From contig CM066993.1 in NCBI GenBank assembly GCA_033977485.1, forward strand, positions 68,364,864 to 68,428,863: DNA of 64,000 nucleotides. Direction: 5' to 3'. The translations under genes and the position numbers were made by a program. The notes below the pieces were generated by a model. It made no database searches and was not told the origin of the DNA. It was given only the letters and a program-made list of their open reading frames with translations. Position 1 is the first letter of the stretch; every line of letters starts with the position of its first letter. This DNA comes from Hydrangea macrophylla. Its lineage: Eukaryota > Streptophyta > Magnoliopsida > Cornales > Hydrangeaceae. Of this stretch, positions 1-12,130 are shown one piece after another.

Positions 1-1010
1 TCTATGTGTTTTAGATGCTTAAACCATGAACTGTCATATAAGCATACATTTAGAATTATACGCTCAGCATATAGCTGAGCAGTGGAGATGTACTCCATTG
101 CAGGTGAGAAGAAAGACAAGAGGAATCGTGAGGAGTGAGGCTGAGGAACGTCAGGGGAATTACCTTTGTATATGTTTTTGCTTTAAATTCTAAAACTTGT
201 GTAAGGATTGGGAAATTGTAATATGTTATAATAGAACTATAGATTAGTTTCATAGTATTGTAATCTTGTAATTGAACTACTGTAGTTGTGTTTTAAAATG
301 TTACAATTCAGTGGTAGTTGTAGTTGTTATTGAGGTGGAGAAACATGAGTTGTAATTATTTTCATACAGGCTGCCCAGCAGGGGAGCAGTCGACTGGACC
401 ATGGATCAGTCGACTGAATCCCGTGGGGATGAGACACTGAAAGTGAATAGTAAGAGAAGCAGTCGACTGGACCCTTTATCAGTCGACTGAACACTGTTGA
501 TTTTTGGCTACTGCTTCTATTAATGGCAAAACCAGTCGACTGTACCACAACTCAGTCGACTGGACCCCTTTTGAAAATGTTGTATTTTGGTTCTGCTTAA
601 CACAATCGATTGGGGACTTTTGATCAGTCGACTGAACTACTGTAGATTCTAGCTACTGATCCAAATAGTAACCAGTGCAGTCGACTGGGTTCCCTGATCA
701 GTCGACTGGACCTCTGTTAAGAATTTAGGGTTTGGTTTCTGCTAGGCACAGTCGACTGGACCTTAGGCACAGTCGACTGAACCTCTGTTTTCAAAACTGA
801 TTCTTTTGAATGTGTTTTCACTTGGCCAAAACTTTTTATAACTCTGATTTCAATAGATTTTCAACTCAGAGGGCAATGTTTCCTAAGTTTTAAAATACCC
901 ATGGTTGTTTTTAAACTTCTTTCCTCTGCGTATCGTTAGATGATGATTGGATGAGCCTTGGTGGTGTGCCACGTGTCCTATTTCCACGCGTAGTGGGATG
1001 GGTCGTGGCA
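1..1010 (+). repeat. 5' LTR of the chromovirus, 3' part only
   Basis: The stretch aligns from its first base with 24787-25793 of the 3' LTR and ends in ggtcgtggca, followed by the primer site at 1016. About 1.26 kb of the LTR, including its TATA box, lies outside the window. An array of cagtcgactg palindromes occupies 387-779. Confidence 0.95.
387..779. repeat. Array of paired cagtcgactg palindromes in the 5' LTR
   Basis: Twelve sites form six pairs. The pairs start at 387, 460, 533, 603, 678 and 749, a period of 70-75 bp. Within each pair the second site begins 20-22 bp after the first. Eleven sites are the perfect 10-bp palindrome cagtcgactg. The twelfth (603-612) is caatcgattg, which is still a palindrome. 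The array lies downstream of the LTR TATA box, so it should be transcribed. Confidence 0.95.
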
Positions 1011-1015
1011 TTTAG

Positions 1016-1033
1016 TGGTATCAAAGCTAGAGG
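1016..1033 (+). other. Primer-binding site, initiator Met-tRNA type
   Basis: tggtatcaaagc begins 5 bp after the LTR end. It matches the complement of the plant initiator Met-tRNA 3' end (tggtatcagagc) with one mismatch. Both position and sequence fix the LTR boundary. Confidence 0.85.
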
Positions 1034-1200
1034 TAACAAAACTTTGGGAATGTTCGACGACGAGTGAAGTGTTGAGTGATTTAACACATGCTCTAATTGC
1101 ATCCATACATATTAGAGATGTTTGATGCATATGTATGTTGGTTTACATATATGTTATTGTAATTGTTGTACATGCATAGTGTTTATGCATTGAGAACTAC

Positions 1201-2667
1201 ATGATTGTAATCATGAGTGATGAAGAGCCAGAACTATCGCCACACACTCGATGTATGAATGAAATGGCAAAAATGATGGGGAATATGGGGGAAATGATAC
1301 GGAATATAGCGGAGCGACTGCCTCCTACGCCCCAAATCGAAGTGGAACCAATAACTGTAGTGTATGCACCCGAAACTAGAGGCATAAGATCCGTATCAGA
1401 ACAATTCGCTCGAAAGAAACCAGTGGAATTTCATGGGACACCTGATACAACATTGGCAGAACATTGGGTCATGGACATGGAACGAATTTTTCGATCTATT
1501 CCGATGTCAGATAGGGAGAAGATTGAGAATGCAAGTGACGTATTAAGGGGTGAAGCTCAGAACTGGTGGGTAAACATTTTAGATCAAGGAACACCGATTA
1601 CTTGGGAAGGGTTTAAGGCAGAATTCAATCGCCGGTTCTTTCCGCGAGCCGCCTACAATGCAAAGAAGAGAGAGTTTGATAACTTGAAGCAGGGAGATAT
1701 GACTGTAACCGAATATACTTCCAAGTACAACGCATTGTTGAGATTTGGAAAGGGTTCAGTGCCCGAAGAGGAAGATAAGGCAAGAAAAATTGAAGAGGGT
1801 TTAAGGGATAATATCCGGTTGAGAGTAGAGACCTACGAGCATTCGACTGTTGCAGCAGTACAGCAGACGGCGCTTGTAGCCGAAAGTGGAATAGAGAGAT
1901 CGAAACAAAATCACCAAGGAAAGCGAAGCCATGAGGGTGGTGACCGAAGTCAGGGGGGATCTTTTAAGAAGTCATTTTCACGAGGCTCTAGTTCTGGTTT
2001 TAATGATTCCAGGAGAGTACCAAGTAACATATCGTTGTGTCCGCTTTGCAACCGACCACACACCGGTCGATGTTTTCTAACCAACTTTCAAAACAGGTCT
2101 ACAGGGGAAAACAGTGTGAGTTCTGCGACCTACCCGCAACTCAAGTGCTTTGATTGTGGTACCTTAGGACACCGAGCGAAGGATTGCCCAAGGAATCGTT
2201 CTCAACAAGGGGCAAGTTCTATGGCTTCTAGTGGTTCGAAGCCTAAGCAGTCTAGTGACGGAGGACAAAGGACAGAGCAACATCAGGGAAGATCATTCCA
2301 GATGAACCCTGGAGACGTGGCTACTACTGATACAGTGGTCTCAGGTATGGTCCTTGTATGTTCGCACTTAGCACGCATACTCGTTGATTCGGGATCTACG
2401 CATTCGTTTGTATCTGATAACTTTGTTGAACATTTGAATGTTAAGTCTGCGCCACTAGGATACGATTTATCCATTGCCGTGCCGCTTAGTAAACCAGTAG
2501 TGACATCTACGATATATAAAGACTGTAAGATCAAACTAGGCGAGAAGTTAATGACCGTAGACCTTATACCAATTGTGGTGAACCATTTCGATGTGATATT
2601 GGGAATGGATTGGTTAGCCCTTAATCAGGCCACCATAGACTGTAAACGGAAGGAGGTTAATTTTTAA
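1201..2667 (+). pseudogene. gag and aspartic protease region of the chromovirus
   Basis: An open frame of 488 codons starts at an ATG 191 bp after the 5' LTR. Residues about 75-215 resemble the retrotransposon capsid domain, with RGEAQNWW and FNRRFFP motifs. A C-rich motif CPLCNRPHTGRC is followed by a CCHC zinc knuckle CFDCGTLGHRAKDCP near residues 317-331, which in this family binds the RNA genome. A retropepsin-like domain follows, with VDSGSTHSF as its active-site motif and ILGMDWL near its end. The frame closes with a TAA at 2665-2667, after which the same frame continues into RT. This reads as a nonsense mutation in one gag-pol frame, so the section is intact in itself but cannot give full-length polyprotein. 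Confidence 0.9.
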
Positions 2668-3729
2668 TCACCGGTGCATGGGAACTTTTTTTTTCAAGGG
2701 AGTGGGGTTATACCGCCGTCGTATTTGATTTCAGCTATTCGAGCGGGAAAGTTATTGAAAAAAGGGTGCCAGGGATTTCTATGTTCAGTGACTAATGTCT
2801 CAGCGACCGAATCAATTGTAGAGGATATTCCAGTAGTGCGAGAGTATCCGGATGTATTCCCCGATGACTTACCAGACGTCCTGATTGAGAGAGAAATTGA
2901 ATTCACCATTGAGGTAAAGCCAGACTCAAGATCGGTATCCAAGGCACCGTATAGGATGGCACCAGTAGAATTGAAGGAACTGAAAGTTCAACTACAAGAG
3001 TTACTTGACAAGGGTTTCATTCGACCAAGCATTTCTCCATGGAGAGCTCTAGTATTGTTCGTAAAGAAGAAAGATGGCTCAATGCGTATGTGTGTTGATT
3101 ACCGGGAACTGAACAAGTTAACGATTAAGAACAAGTACCCGTTACCCAGAATTGATGACTTATTTGATCAACTTCGTGGGGCACAAGTATTCTCCAAGAT
3201 AGACCTGAGATCGGGTTACCATCAGTTGAAAGTGAAGGCCGAAGATGTAGAGAAAACAGCTTTCAGAAAGCGTTATAGACACTATGAGTTCTTAGTTATG
3301 CCGTTTGGGGTTACGAATGCACCAGCCGCGTTCATGGATCTTATGAATCGAGTATTCAAGGATTATTTGGATGACTTTGTGATTGTATTCATTAACGATA
3401 TCCTTATCTATTCACCGAGTGAGATAGAACACGAGAACCACTTGAGGTTGATACTTCAGAGATTGCGAGAGAAGCAATTATTTGGTAAATTCAAGAAATG
3501 TGAATTTTGGTTGTCTAGTATTACTTTTCTTGGTCACGTGATTGACAATAATGGAGTATCAGTTGATCCTCACAAAGTAGAAACTGTATCTAATTGGCAG
3601 AGGCCGACATCCATATCTGAAATTCAAAGTTTCTTGGGATTAGCTGGATACTACTGCCGTTTTATTGAACATTTCTCGAAGATTTCATTACCGATGACAA
3701 AGTTAATGAGAAATGGTGTTATTTTTTAA
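2668..3729 (+). pseudogene. Reverse transcriptase region of the chromovirus
   Basis: This lies in the same reading frame as gag and is closed by a TAA at 3727-3729. Recognisable RT blocks are [13 protein letters not shown], then [31 protein letters not shown], and a [15 protein letters not shown] segment at the RT/RNase H link. The catalytic motif reads FINDILIYS where the family has two adjacent aspartates (FIDD or YVDD). The first aspartate has become asparagine, so the enzyme would be expected to be inactive even without the stops. Confidence 0.9.
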
Positions 3730-4261
3730 TGGAGTCAAGAATGTGAAGACAGTTTCCAAGAGTTAAAGTCACGGTTGACGGAAGCACCGATATTGACAAT
3801 ACCATCCGGAACCGAGGGGTTTGTGATCTATAGTGATGCTTCACACAAAGGGTTGGGATGTGTGCTTATGCAAGGTGGTAAAGTAATTGCCTATGCTTCG
3901 AGACAATTGAAGACACACGAGATTAACTATCCGACTCACGATCTCGAATTGGCCGCGGTAATTCATGCTTTGAAAATTTGGAGACATTATTTGTACGGGG
4001 AAAAGTGTGAGATCTTCACGGGCCACAAGAGTTTGAAATACATTTTCACTCAACGAGACTTGAATATGAGACAGCGAAGATGGTTGGAATTGATGAAGGA
4101 CTATGATCTTTCGATTGAGTACCATCCGGGAAAGGCAAATGTAGTAGCCGATGCATTAAGCCGGAAGACGCCGAAGAATTTAGCCGACGAGCTAACACAA
4201 CAAAAAGAGTTGATAAAAGAGATGGAACGCCTAGAATTGGATGTGATTCCAGGGACCAATG
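3730..4261 (+). pseudogene. RNase H region of the chromovirus, cut by an insertion
   Basis: The frame continues from [18 protein letters not shown] carries the first catalytic aspartate and [14 protein letters not shown] the glutamate. The motif usually read as TDHKSLKY is TGHKSLKY here, so a further conserved aspartate is lost. ADALSR marks the domain end. At 4262 the reading is interrupted by the solo LTR. The same frame resumes after 22021, which shows where the insertion fell. Confidence 0.9.
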
Positions 4262-4554
4262 TGTAGACACCCCATTTTGTCGGCTATCAGATTTAGGAGA
4301 CCCAAAGCTTGGTGGTTCACAATGATCGAAAAAGGACTCAAAAGGACTCCTGGAAGTTGGTTCTATTTCTCAAAATGCTCAGAATGACCAAAATGCCCCT
4401 GAAAGCCATAAAACTCCCAGATTTGGTCCCAAAGTTCTGGAAATATGCTACGTCGTAAGAAAAGTATTCAAATGAGTTTTAAAAGAAAAATCGGATGAAA
4501 TCGTCGGCTCTCAGAGACCCCCGGAAGTCCCGAAAGTTCCCGAAAAGTCCTCGT

Positions 4555-4615
4555 TGACCGGTTTGACCAAGGTTTGACCAGGTTTGACCAGGATTTGACC
4601 AAGTTTGACCAAAGT
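4555..4615 (+). repeat. Short tandem repeats of a tttgacca motif in the solo LTR
   Basis: Five to six copies of ggtttgacca-like units follow one another. The reverse complement (ggtcaaac) recurs near 9225-9285 and 19303-19350 in the nested element's LTRs, with different copy numbers. Confidence 0.85.
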
Positions 4616-5130
4616 CGTCCAAATTCACCGGAATCATTTTTAAATCATGAAAAAAGTGTTAAAACAAGTTCCGAAAGAAAATCGAGTGAAAACATCAGCT
4701 CCTGGGAACTCCCGGAGGTTTCTAGAACTTCCCGGGAATCCCAGGTTTGACCAGTTTGACCAGAATTTGACTTTGGAACCGGAGCGCCGTAACATTTTTC
4801 AAACATTTTTCATGGATACTAGAGGTCAATAGCTTTCCAACGGTATATCGCACATAATTTCTGGATTTAAAACGAATTTATTATGAATTTCCAAAGGCGA
4901 AAAAGGCGATCAAATCTGTTTTTATCGCAAATACCGCAAAACTTTTCAAAGTGACATATCCCCGAAATATTTCTTATGTAAAGTAGACTCCAATACCTTT
5001 CCAACGGTATATCACAACCTCAGTTTGGAGTTCATATGCATTTTCTATGAATTTCGGACGAAATAGGGCCTTTTCGCGAATACCGAAACCTCAGGGGGCC
5101 TAAACAACATTATCTGGACGAAGGGAGGAG

Positions 5131-5175
5131 CAGTGCCGCCGCGGCACTGGCCCAGTGCCGCCGCGGCACTCCCCT
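5131..5175. repeat. GC-rich palindromic units in the solo LTR U3
   Basis: Two copies of a 22-bp unit containing agtgccgccgcggcactgg lie about 155 bp upstream of the TATA box at 5325. Each unit can fold on itself (agtgccg against cggcact). The region stands out from its AT-rich surroundings. Confidence 0.85.
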
Positions 5176-5324
5176 CCAGAACAGTGAGTTTTTGTAATTT
5201 ATTTTGGGGGTCCAATTTGATATATTAGAAATCAAAACGACGTAGTTTTGGTTCCCAGCTTATTTTGGACCAATGAGAGACCATTTTAAACTTTTTAAAA
5301 CTCCATTTACCACCCCTCCTTTGC

Positions 5325-5333
5325 CTATAAAAG
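5325..5333 (+). promoter_or_regulatory. TATA box of the solo LTR
   Basis: ctataaaag lies in an AT-rich stretch and is followed by a leader rich in gagaga. Its position in the LTR matches that of the tatttaaa box on the minus strand near 8495-8506 in the related LTR. Promoter activity is inferred. Confidence 0.6.
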
Positions 5334-6278
5334 AAGCCATTTACTTCCATTTTGAGGGGAGACATAGAAGCTTAGAGAGAGCTTAGGAAGAAACTCTAGA
5401 GAAATATAGAGAGAGAAAGAGAAGAAGTAGTCTTCTTCTTCTATTTTCTCCATCAAAGTGAGTTTTCTTTGAGTTTGCTATCAAAACTTCCATCATCCAA
5501 ATATTTCTTTCACCACCATTCTTGAGTATTCATGAGATAGGAAGCTACTTCCATGTCCAAATGTCACCACATATGAGTGAAACACCAAGCTACAAGTCCA
5601 ATATCTCAATGATTATCAACTATTGATTGCTATTTGAATGCTTGTTTACTTTGATGTTCATCTATCTCTTAACCTCATTTCTTTTTTACTTTTCTTTTAT
5701 TATTTAGTTGTTCATCATCATCTAGATGACATGTTGTTTGAGGAGAGTGAATCCTTATGGATAGTAGCTCTTGACCTCAAAGACATGTTTGATGGATGAT
5801 GATTTTACCATCAATACATTCATAAGTATTCTTGAAGCCATATTCTCAAACAAAACTATGTTTGTGCAAATAATATTGGGAGTTCTTTGATGATTCAAGG
5901 TTGGATGAGATTCTAAGTGGTCACATGGTCATTTCAAGAGTTTAAGTTCATGCTTTGAACATCTATTTCAAAACCCCCAATCAAGAACTCAAACTCTATT
6001 TCAAAACTCAAATCCATTTTCTTCAAGAATGATCCAAAACAGTGATCTGTTCAAATTCAAAGATTTGTTTTGAATTAAATACTTGAGTTATGATGATGAA
6101 ACCACTTGTAAAATCTTCCTAAGACATCATAGTTTATCCCCAATTTTTCCCATCAATTATAGAGATGTGAAAGTATTTATTTTGGATGTGAGAAGTTCAT
6201 ATTCATAATCTGCCTCTATTCTCACAGAATGTTCACCCAACTTCTTGCACTTATTCTGGATATTGTCGTCACTGTACA

Positions 6279-9200
6279 TGTGGATACCGGGCTTCCACCT
6301 CTTTTTGATGTTTTGAAATTCGTTTGATTTTGAATCAAGGAGAGAGAAAAGGTCTGTTGAAAACAGATACAGAGTCGCCACTTGGTCTTTAAGGAACCAA
6401 GAAACCTAATTTTGACTCACCCAAATGGATAAAGGGCACCGGCCCTTCATAACCAAAGAACTTGGTTCGGGGTTTTGGTACGAGAGAGGAAGGAGCCTTT
6501 GTCGCGACTAAAACACCCTCAACTCGCCCCATCTTTCGACGGGCCTCAATTAGCATCCAAATAATCATCTTATACTATGTATGGTTCGGCAATTAATACT
6601 ATGATAGTATATTACATTACATAAGAAACTTGAAAATGGAAGATCTAAAGATAAAATATCATTCATAAGATCTAAATCAAATATCATGCAATGTAAAGTG
6701 AAAGATCACACAAATAAACCTAGGAAAAATCGTCTAATCACGCTTCAAGTAATTAAGTTTCCTTAATCTAAAGGGGACATGAATCGTTATTGAAACAAAT
6801 AAGCAAAGAAATCAAAATATGCTTAGCAAACTAGTATGATGCGTGTTAATCTTTGATAAAAGAAGACCTCTCAATCCCCGGGACGGATGAGAAAGGATGA
6901 TTAGATCAAGGGGAAGCATGAACGGGTGATCGAGTTCATTCCTTATAATCTCCTTAGATTAAGAGTTACAAAAATCCCAATTCTTGCATGAATGCAATGT
7001 ATGTATCTAGAATGTGCCAAGGTTGTAGTGTGCTTTGTGTTTATGGATTCCTAGAATGACTTAGAAGTCTAAAATGTGTATGAATGGATGGATGAAATCA
7101 ATATGGGATATGTAAAAATGTAGTATGAACTACTTCCTAAGATATGAACTAATTTGGAATGCATATGAGCATCAAATCAAAGAATGAAAGTTAAAGTATA
7201 CTTGCTGTGAATAGTGGACAGAACAGTAGCATGATATTTTGGAATTTGAAAAGAGGGGTTAGGAATGTTTTCAATGCATGATTTTTTATGGAGATGTTCC
7301 TTATTGTGTCTAGAACAAAACCCAAAAGGCCAATCTTGAATAGCTATCACAGATTGAGAGGAATTATATAAACAATAGGGGTCACTCAGAAACAGAGTTC
7401 GTACTGTCGGCTGAAATGTTAGAAAATCTTAGAAAATGAAAAGGAATGATCTAGAGGCCCATTTTATACAGAAAGTTTCCTAAGACATTGAATTGTAAGG
7501 GAAAAATAATTTAGGACCACCCCTTTTGGAAACGTTTTCTGAAAAAGAGGTCGTAAGTTGACCTAGCTGCTGTGACAGCAAAAACAGAATGTTTGGAAGG
7601 AATGTTGGGACCCAAATGGACCATTTCCAAGTACTTCCAAGTCAAACCAAAAATCATGGGTGTTCTCCAATGAGTTAGGAAGACTTTCCAAGTGGCCTTG
7701 TATCCATATGTTGAGTATTGAGTTCTAGAAAAATCTTTGAACTCAACTCACTCACTGTTTTGACTCATTGTTTTGAAGATTTTGGAGAAAACAAAGTTTT
7801 GTTTCTTGAAACCAAATGAGAGGGATTGAGAGGGGTTTTGAAATAGATGTTTTGAAAACATGTTTTCAACACTCAATAAGGATCATAGCCACTTAGAATA
7901 CCTACATCAAACTCATCATTTAAGAACCTCCAAGATTGTTGGAGAGATTTATTTTATTTTTGGGCATAACTTCAATACATTCCAAGAATACCTTGGAAGT
8001 ATTGAGGTTATGATCATCATCTATCAAACATGTTTTTGAGGTCAAGAGCTACTATCCATAAGGATTCACTCACCCCAAACTTCATGTCATCACTTAGATG
8101 ATGATGAACTAGTAAGTAAATAAAGAAAAGAAAAAGAAATGAGATAAGGAGAGATGAACATATATATAATCAAAGCAAGTAAATAGCAATCAATAGATGA
8201 TAATCAATGTGATTTTGGACTTGTAGCTTGGTGTTTCACTCATAGATTTTGACATTTGGACATGGAAGTAGCTTCCTATCTCATGAATGCTCAAGAATGA
8301 GGGTTGGAGTAGACTTTGAATGTGAAGTATATAGAAGGATGATGGAAGAAAACAAGAATAAAACTCACTTTCTTATGGAAAATCAATGGGAGAAGCTCCC
8401 TTTCTCTCTTCTAAACCTATCTCTATCTCTCTTCTTATCTACAACTTTTTAAGCTTTGCACTTGGCCCCCCCAAAATGAAGAGCAATGGAGGGTTTAAAT
8501 AGGCCAATTTGGGTGGTTTTGGGGTTTTAGAAGTACTCCCATTGGTCCCAAACAACTGTGAACATAAAACTATGTCGTTTTGGCTTTCAATTAATCAAAT
8601 TGGACCCCAAAAAAATTACAAAAATGGACTCTGCGAGGATTGAGTGCCGCGGCGGCACTGGGCCAGTGCCGCGGTGGCACTGGGCCAGTGCCGCGGCGGC
8701 AGTGCTCCTTTGAAGCCCAGAAAATTACGTTTAGGCCCCCAGAGGTTCCGGTATTCGCGAAAAGGCCCTATTTTGTCCGAAATTCACAGAAAATGCATAC
8801 GAACTCCAAATTGAGGTTGTGATATACCGTTGGAAAGGTAATGGAGTCTACTTTACATAAAAAATAGTTCGGGGATAGGTCACTTTGAAAAGTTTTACGG
8901 TATTCGCGATAAAAGCCGATTTGATCGCCTTTTTCGCCTTTGGAAATTCATAATAAACTCGTTTTAAATCCGAAAATTATGTGCGATATACCTTCGGAAA
9001 GCTGTTGACCCCTAGTATCCATGAAAAATATTTGAAAATTGTCACGGTGCCCCGGTTCTAAAGTCAAATTCCGGTCAAACTGGTCAAACCTGGGATTCCC
9101 GGGAAGTTCTGGAAACCTCTGGGAGTTCCCGGGAGCTGATGTTTTCGCTCGATTTTCTTTTGGAACTTGTTTTAATACTTTTCTCATGATTTAGAATGAT

Positions 9201-9570
9201 TCTGGTGAATTCGGACGATTTCGGTCAAACTTGGTCAAACTTGGTCAAACCTGGGTCAAACCTTGGTCAAACCGGTCAACGGGGGACTTTCGGGGAACTT
9301 CCGGGACTTCCGGGGGTCTCTGGGAGCTGACGATTTCATCCAGTTTTACTTAAAAACTCATTTTATCATTTTTCTTACGACATAGCATGTTTTCAGAACT
9401 TCGGGACCAAATCTGGGAGTCTTCGGGCTTTCAGGGGCATTTTGGTCAATCTGAGCATTCTAAGAGATAGAGCTGACTTCCAGGAGTCCTTTTGAGTCTT
9501 TTACGATCATTGTGAACCACCAAGCTATGGGTCTCCTAAATATGATAGCCGACAAAATGGGGTGTCTACA
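6279..9570 (-). repeat. 3' LTR of the nested gag-only element
   Basis: 3292 bp, from tgtggatacc to ggtgtctaca on the plus strand. It is nearly identical to 16376-19637. It has three GC-rich palindromic units (8641-8703), where the other LTR has two, and a longer ggtcaaac array near 9225-9285. Confidence 0.95.
8641..8703. repeat. Three GC-rich palindromic units in the 3' LTR
   Basis: The unit gtgccgcggcggcactgggc recurs three times with a period of about 22 bp; the middle copy has gtggcac. On the minus strand they lie about 150 bp upstream of the presumed TATA. The 5' LTR has two units at 18743-18780. Confidence 0.9.
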
Positions 9571-9586
9571 GTTTGCCCCTCTTTGG
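9571..9586 (-). other. Polypurine tract of the nested element
   Basis: On the minus strand aaagaggggcaaac directly precedes the 3' LTR start tgtagacacc. This is the expected site for second-strand priming. Confidence 0.8.
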
Positions 9587-10299
9587 CATAAACTTGCGAG
9601 GCAACGCATGTCGCAAGCGAGTGCCAAAGTTTTGAAGAGACAGGACTTTTTGGAGGCTATAGATTTAGGATAAACAGCGTTGCAAAAGATGAAAGGATGA
9701 TGAGGTTAGTGCTGGTCGTGCTCCGCGTGAGCTGCCTACGTATCCCAAGGGGAATCAGACCAGGACGTAGTTCAGGGCACAAAGGGATAAATCACATATG
9801 CACATACACAACAATCAGGCGGATGCTATGCTATATGAGGATGATATGCAATGTGTGGATGTGATATGATCTCGTACATGAGTCCTATCATGCCTAGCTT
9901 TCTGATCCTAGAATGAGCAGGTGCCATGGGGTGTGTGCCACTCCAAGTGGACTTATGCTGTGCTAGTATTTCTAACTGTGATGCAGTTATTGACCCGAAT
10001 AGGGACATCAAGGTTTGAATACTCTAGGTCTTGGAGCAAACTTCTGAATTTTGGGAAGTGTGAATGTAATTGGATGTAGGGTCCCGGAGGACTATATTCG
10101 GAGATGCCGTTTGATAGTTAACCGACGGACACGGAAGCCCTGGAAATTAAGAGACGGACACAGAAGTCAAGAGACGTCAAGTGATGAAATCCCGAGATGT
10201 CAAGCGATGAACATGGAAGCCCCATTAATAGAAGCCCAAGATTTTGAATGAGAATGATGAACACGGCACATTTTGAATGAGAGTGATGGTAAACTAATG

Positions 10300-11180
10300 A
10301 TGATTAATGAACTGACGGTGTACGAATCGAGATGATGAGTCGACAATGAACTACTGTGACTATCATGGATTGGATCAACAGTTGGACTAACCGTGACCAG
10401 AAGAAGTGACGATGTACGAATCGAGATGATGAGTCAACAGTGAACTGCTGTGACTATCATGGATTGGATCAACAGTTGGACTAATCGTGACCAGAAGAAG
10501 TGACGATGTACGAATCGAGATGATGAATCGACAGTGAACTACTGTGACTGTCATAGATTGGACTGACGATGTACGAATCGATATGACGAGTCGACAGTGA
10601 ACTACTGTGACTGTCATAGATTGAACAAACGATGTACTAATCGAGATGACGAGTCGACAGTGAACTACTGTGACTGTCATGGATTGGACCAACGGTTGAA
10701 CTAACCATGATCAAAAGAACAGACGATGTACTAATCGAGATGACGAGTCTACAGTGAACTACTGTGACTGTCATGGATTGAACTGACGATGTACAAATCG
10801 AGATGACGAGTCGACAGTGAACTACTGTGACTGTCAGGATTGAACTGCCGATTGGACTAACCGAGATGTCGAGTCGACAGTGAACTACTGTGACTGTCAG
10901 AATTGAACTGCCGATTGGACTAACCGAGATGTCTAGTCGACAGTGAACTACTGTGACTGTCAGGATTGAACTGCCGATGTACGAATCGATATGACGAGTC
11001 GACAGTGAACTACTGTGACTGTTGTGATTGAACTGACGATGTACAAATCGAGATGTCGAGTCGACAGTGAACTACTGTGACTGTCAGGATTGAACTGCCG
11101 ATGTACGAATCGATATGACGAGTCGACAGTGAACTACTGTGACTGTTGTGATTGAACTGACGATGTACAAATCGATATGC
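10300..11180. repeat. Tandem array with a basic period of about 62 bp
   Basis: Twelve copies of a core agtcgacagtgaactactg are spaced 61-63 bp apart over most of the array, with some 91-95 bp steps near 10340-10530 and 10650-10750. Each core is an imperfect dyad: gacagt at one side and actgtc at the other, around gaactactgtg. Units also share acgatgtacgaatcga. Homogeneity suggests recent unequal exchange or slippage. Confidence 0.9.
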
Positions 11181-11930
11181 CTGCTGGGGGATTAAACTGA
11201 ATCTTTTGGGGATGAAGCGAATCTTTCTGGGATCTCTCTCCAACTACTTCTCTTGACCAGGAACCAGGATTCAAATTCGAATCTCTCATAGTTGATCAAA
11301 TCTTGCTGGCCTGGAACCGGGATCCATCAACAGCCACTTATGGACTCGTGTTGCTTGGAGATGAAGGAAAATCAACAGCCACTCATGGACTTATGTTGCA
11401 AGGAGATGATGGTCAACTTTCGATGGTTTGGAAAGGGATGAAATTCGCATTTGCCCTAAGTTTGGACGCTTCTCATGCTGACGCCTTAACCGGTGCAGTT
11501 ATGGTGTTTGGTACTCCTGCTTGTATTGGCATGCTCTTTATAACTTGATTTGAAAATTTTATTAGTCGCTGTTGACTTACACATTTGAGACTACAACAGA
11601 CTCAAAAACTTGACAGACATTGACGCATGAGGATGACATATTTGACACAAGCTCGTCTTGTCAAAACTTGATGTGCTTTTGTCATAAACGATGTACCATT
11701 TCTCTTTTGGTGTTAACCCCTCATCTTAACATGGTAGCACTTCGCTGATAAATCTGATTTTTGAAAATTCCTCCTTAGTGATCTAGTCAATTTTCTGCTT
11801 CTCCCAGGAAGTGCTTTGAATTAGTGCCTTAGCTTTTAGAGTAAAAGATGCTCTATTTCAAAATTTTCAAAACAACTTGGTAACTTGAAAACTCGCCCTT
11901 GGTGTGAAGGGATTGTGTTAGGCAAACGGA

Positions 11931-12130
11931 GTTTGCCCCTAGTTTGAGCTGTATAAAGTGGGATTCATAAGCAAACGAGGTGGGTGACCGAAGTTTGCCC
12001 CTAGTTTGGATGATGGTTTATTGGAGGTTTTGGGCAAACGAGGTAGGTGACCAAAGTTTGCCCCTTGTATGAAGGGTAGATAGTAAAAGTCAGGCAAACG
12101 AGGCGGGTAGCCGATGTTTGCCCCTAGTGT
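11931..12130. repeat. Four 61-62 bp units, each with a polypurine-tract-like motif
   Basis: gtttgcccct occurs at 11931, 11993, 12054 and 12115, each preceded by a gcaaacga.gt.ggtgaccga segment. On the minus strand the motif reads aggggcaaac, the last ten bases of the element's own polypurine tract at 9571-9580. Confidence 0.8.

Noticed and set aside
10300..11180. CRISPR-like array
   Set aside because: Units are near-identical throughout with no unique spacers, and the setting is a plant retrotransposon.
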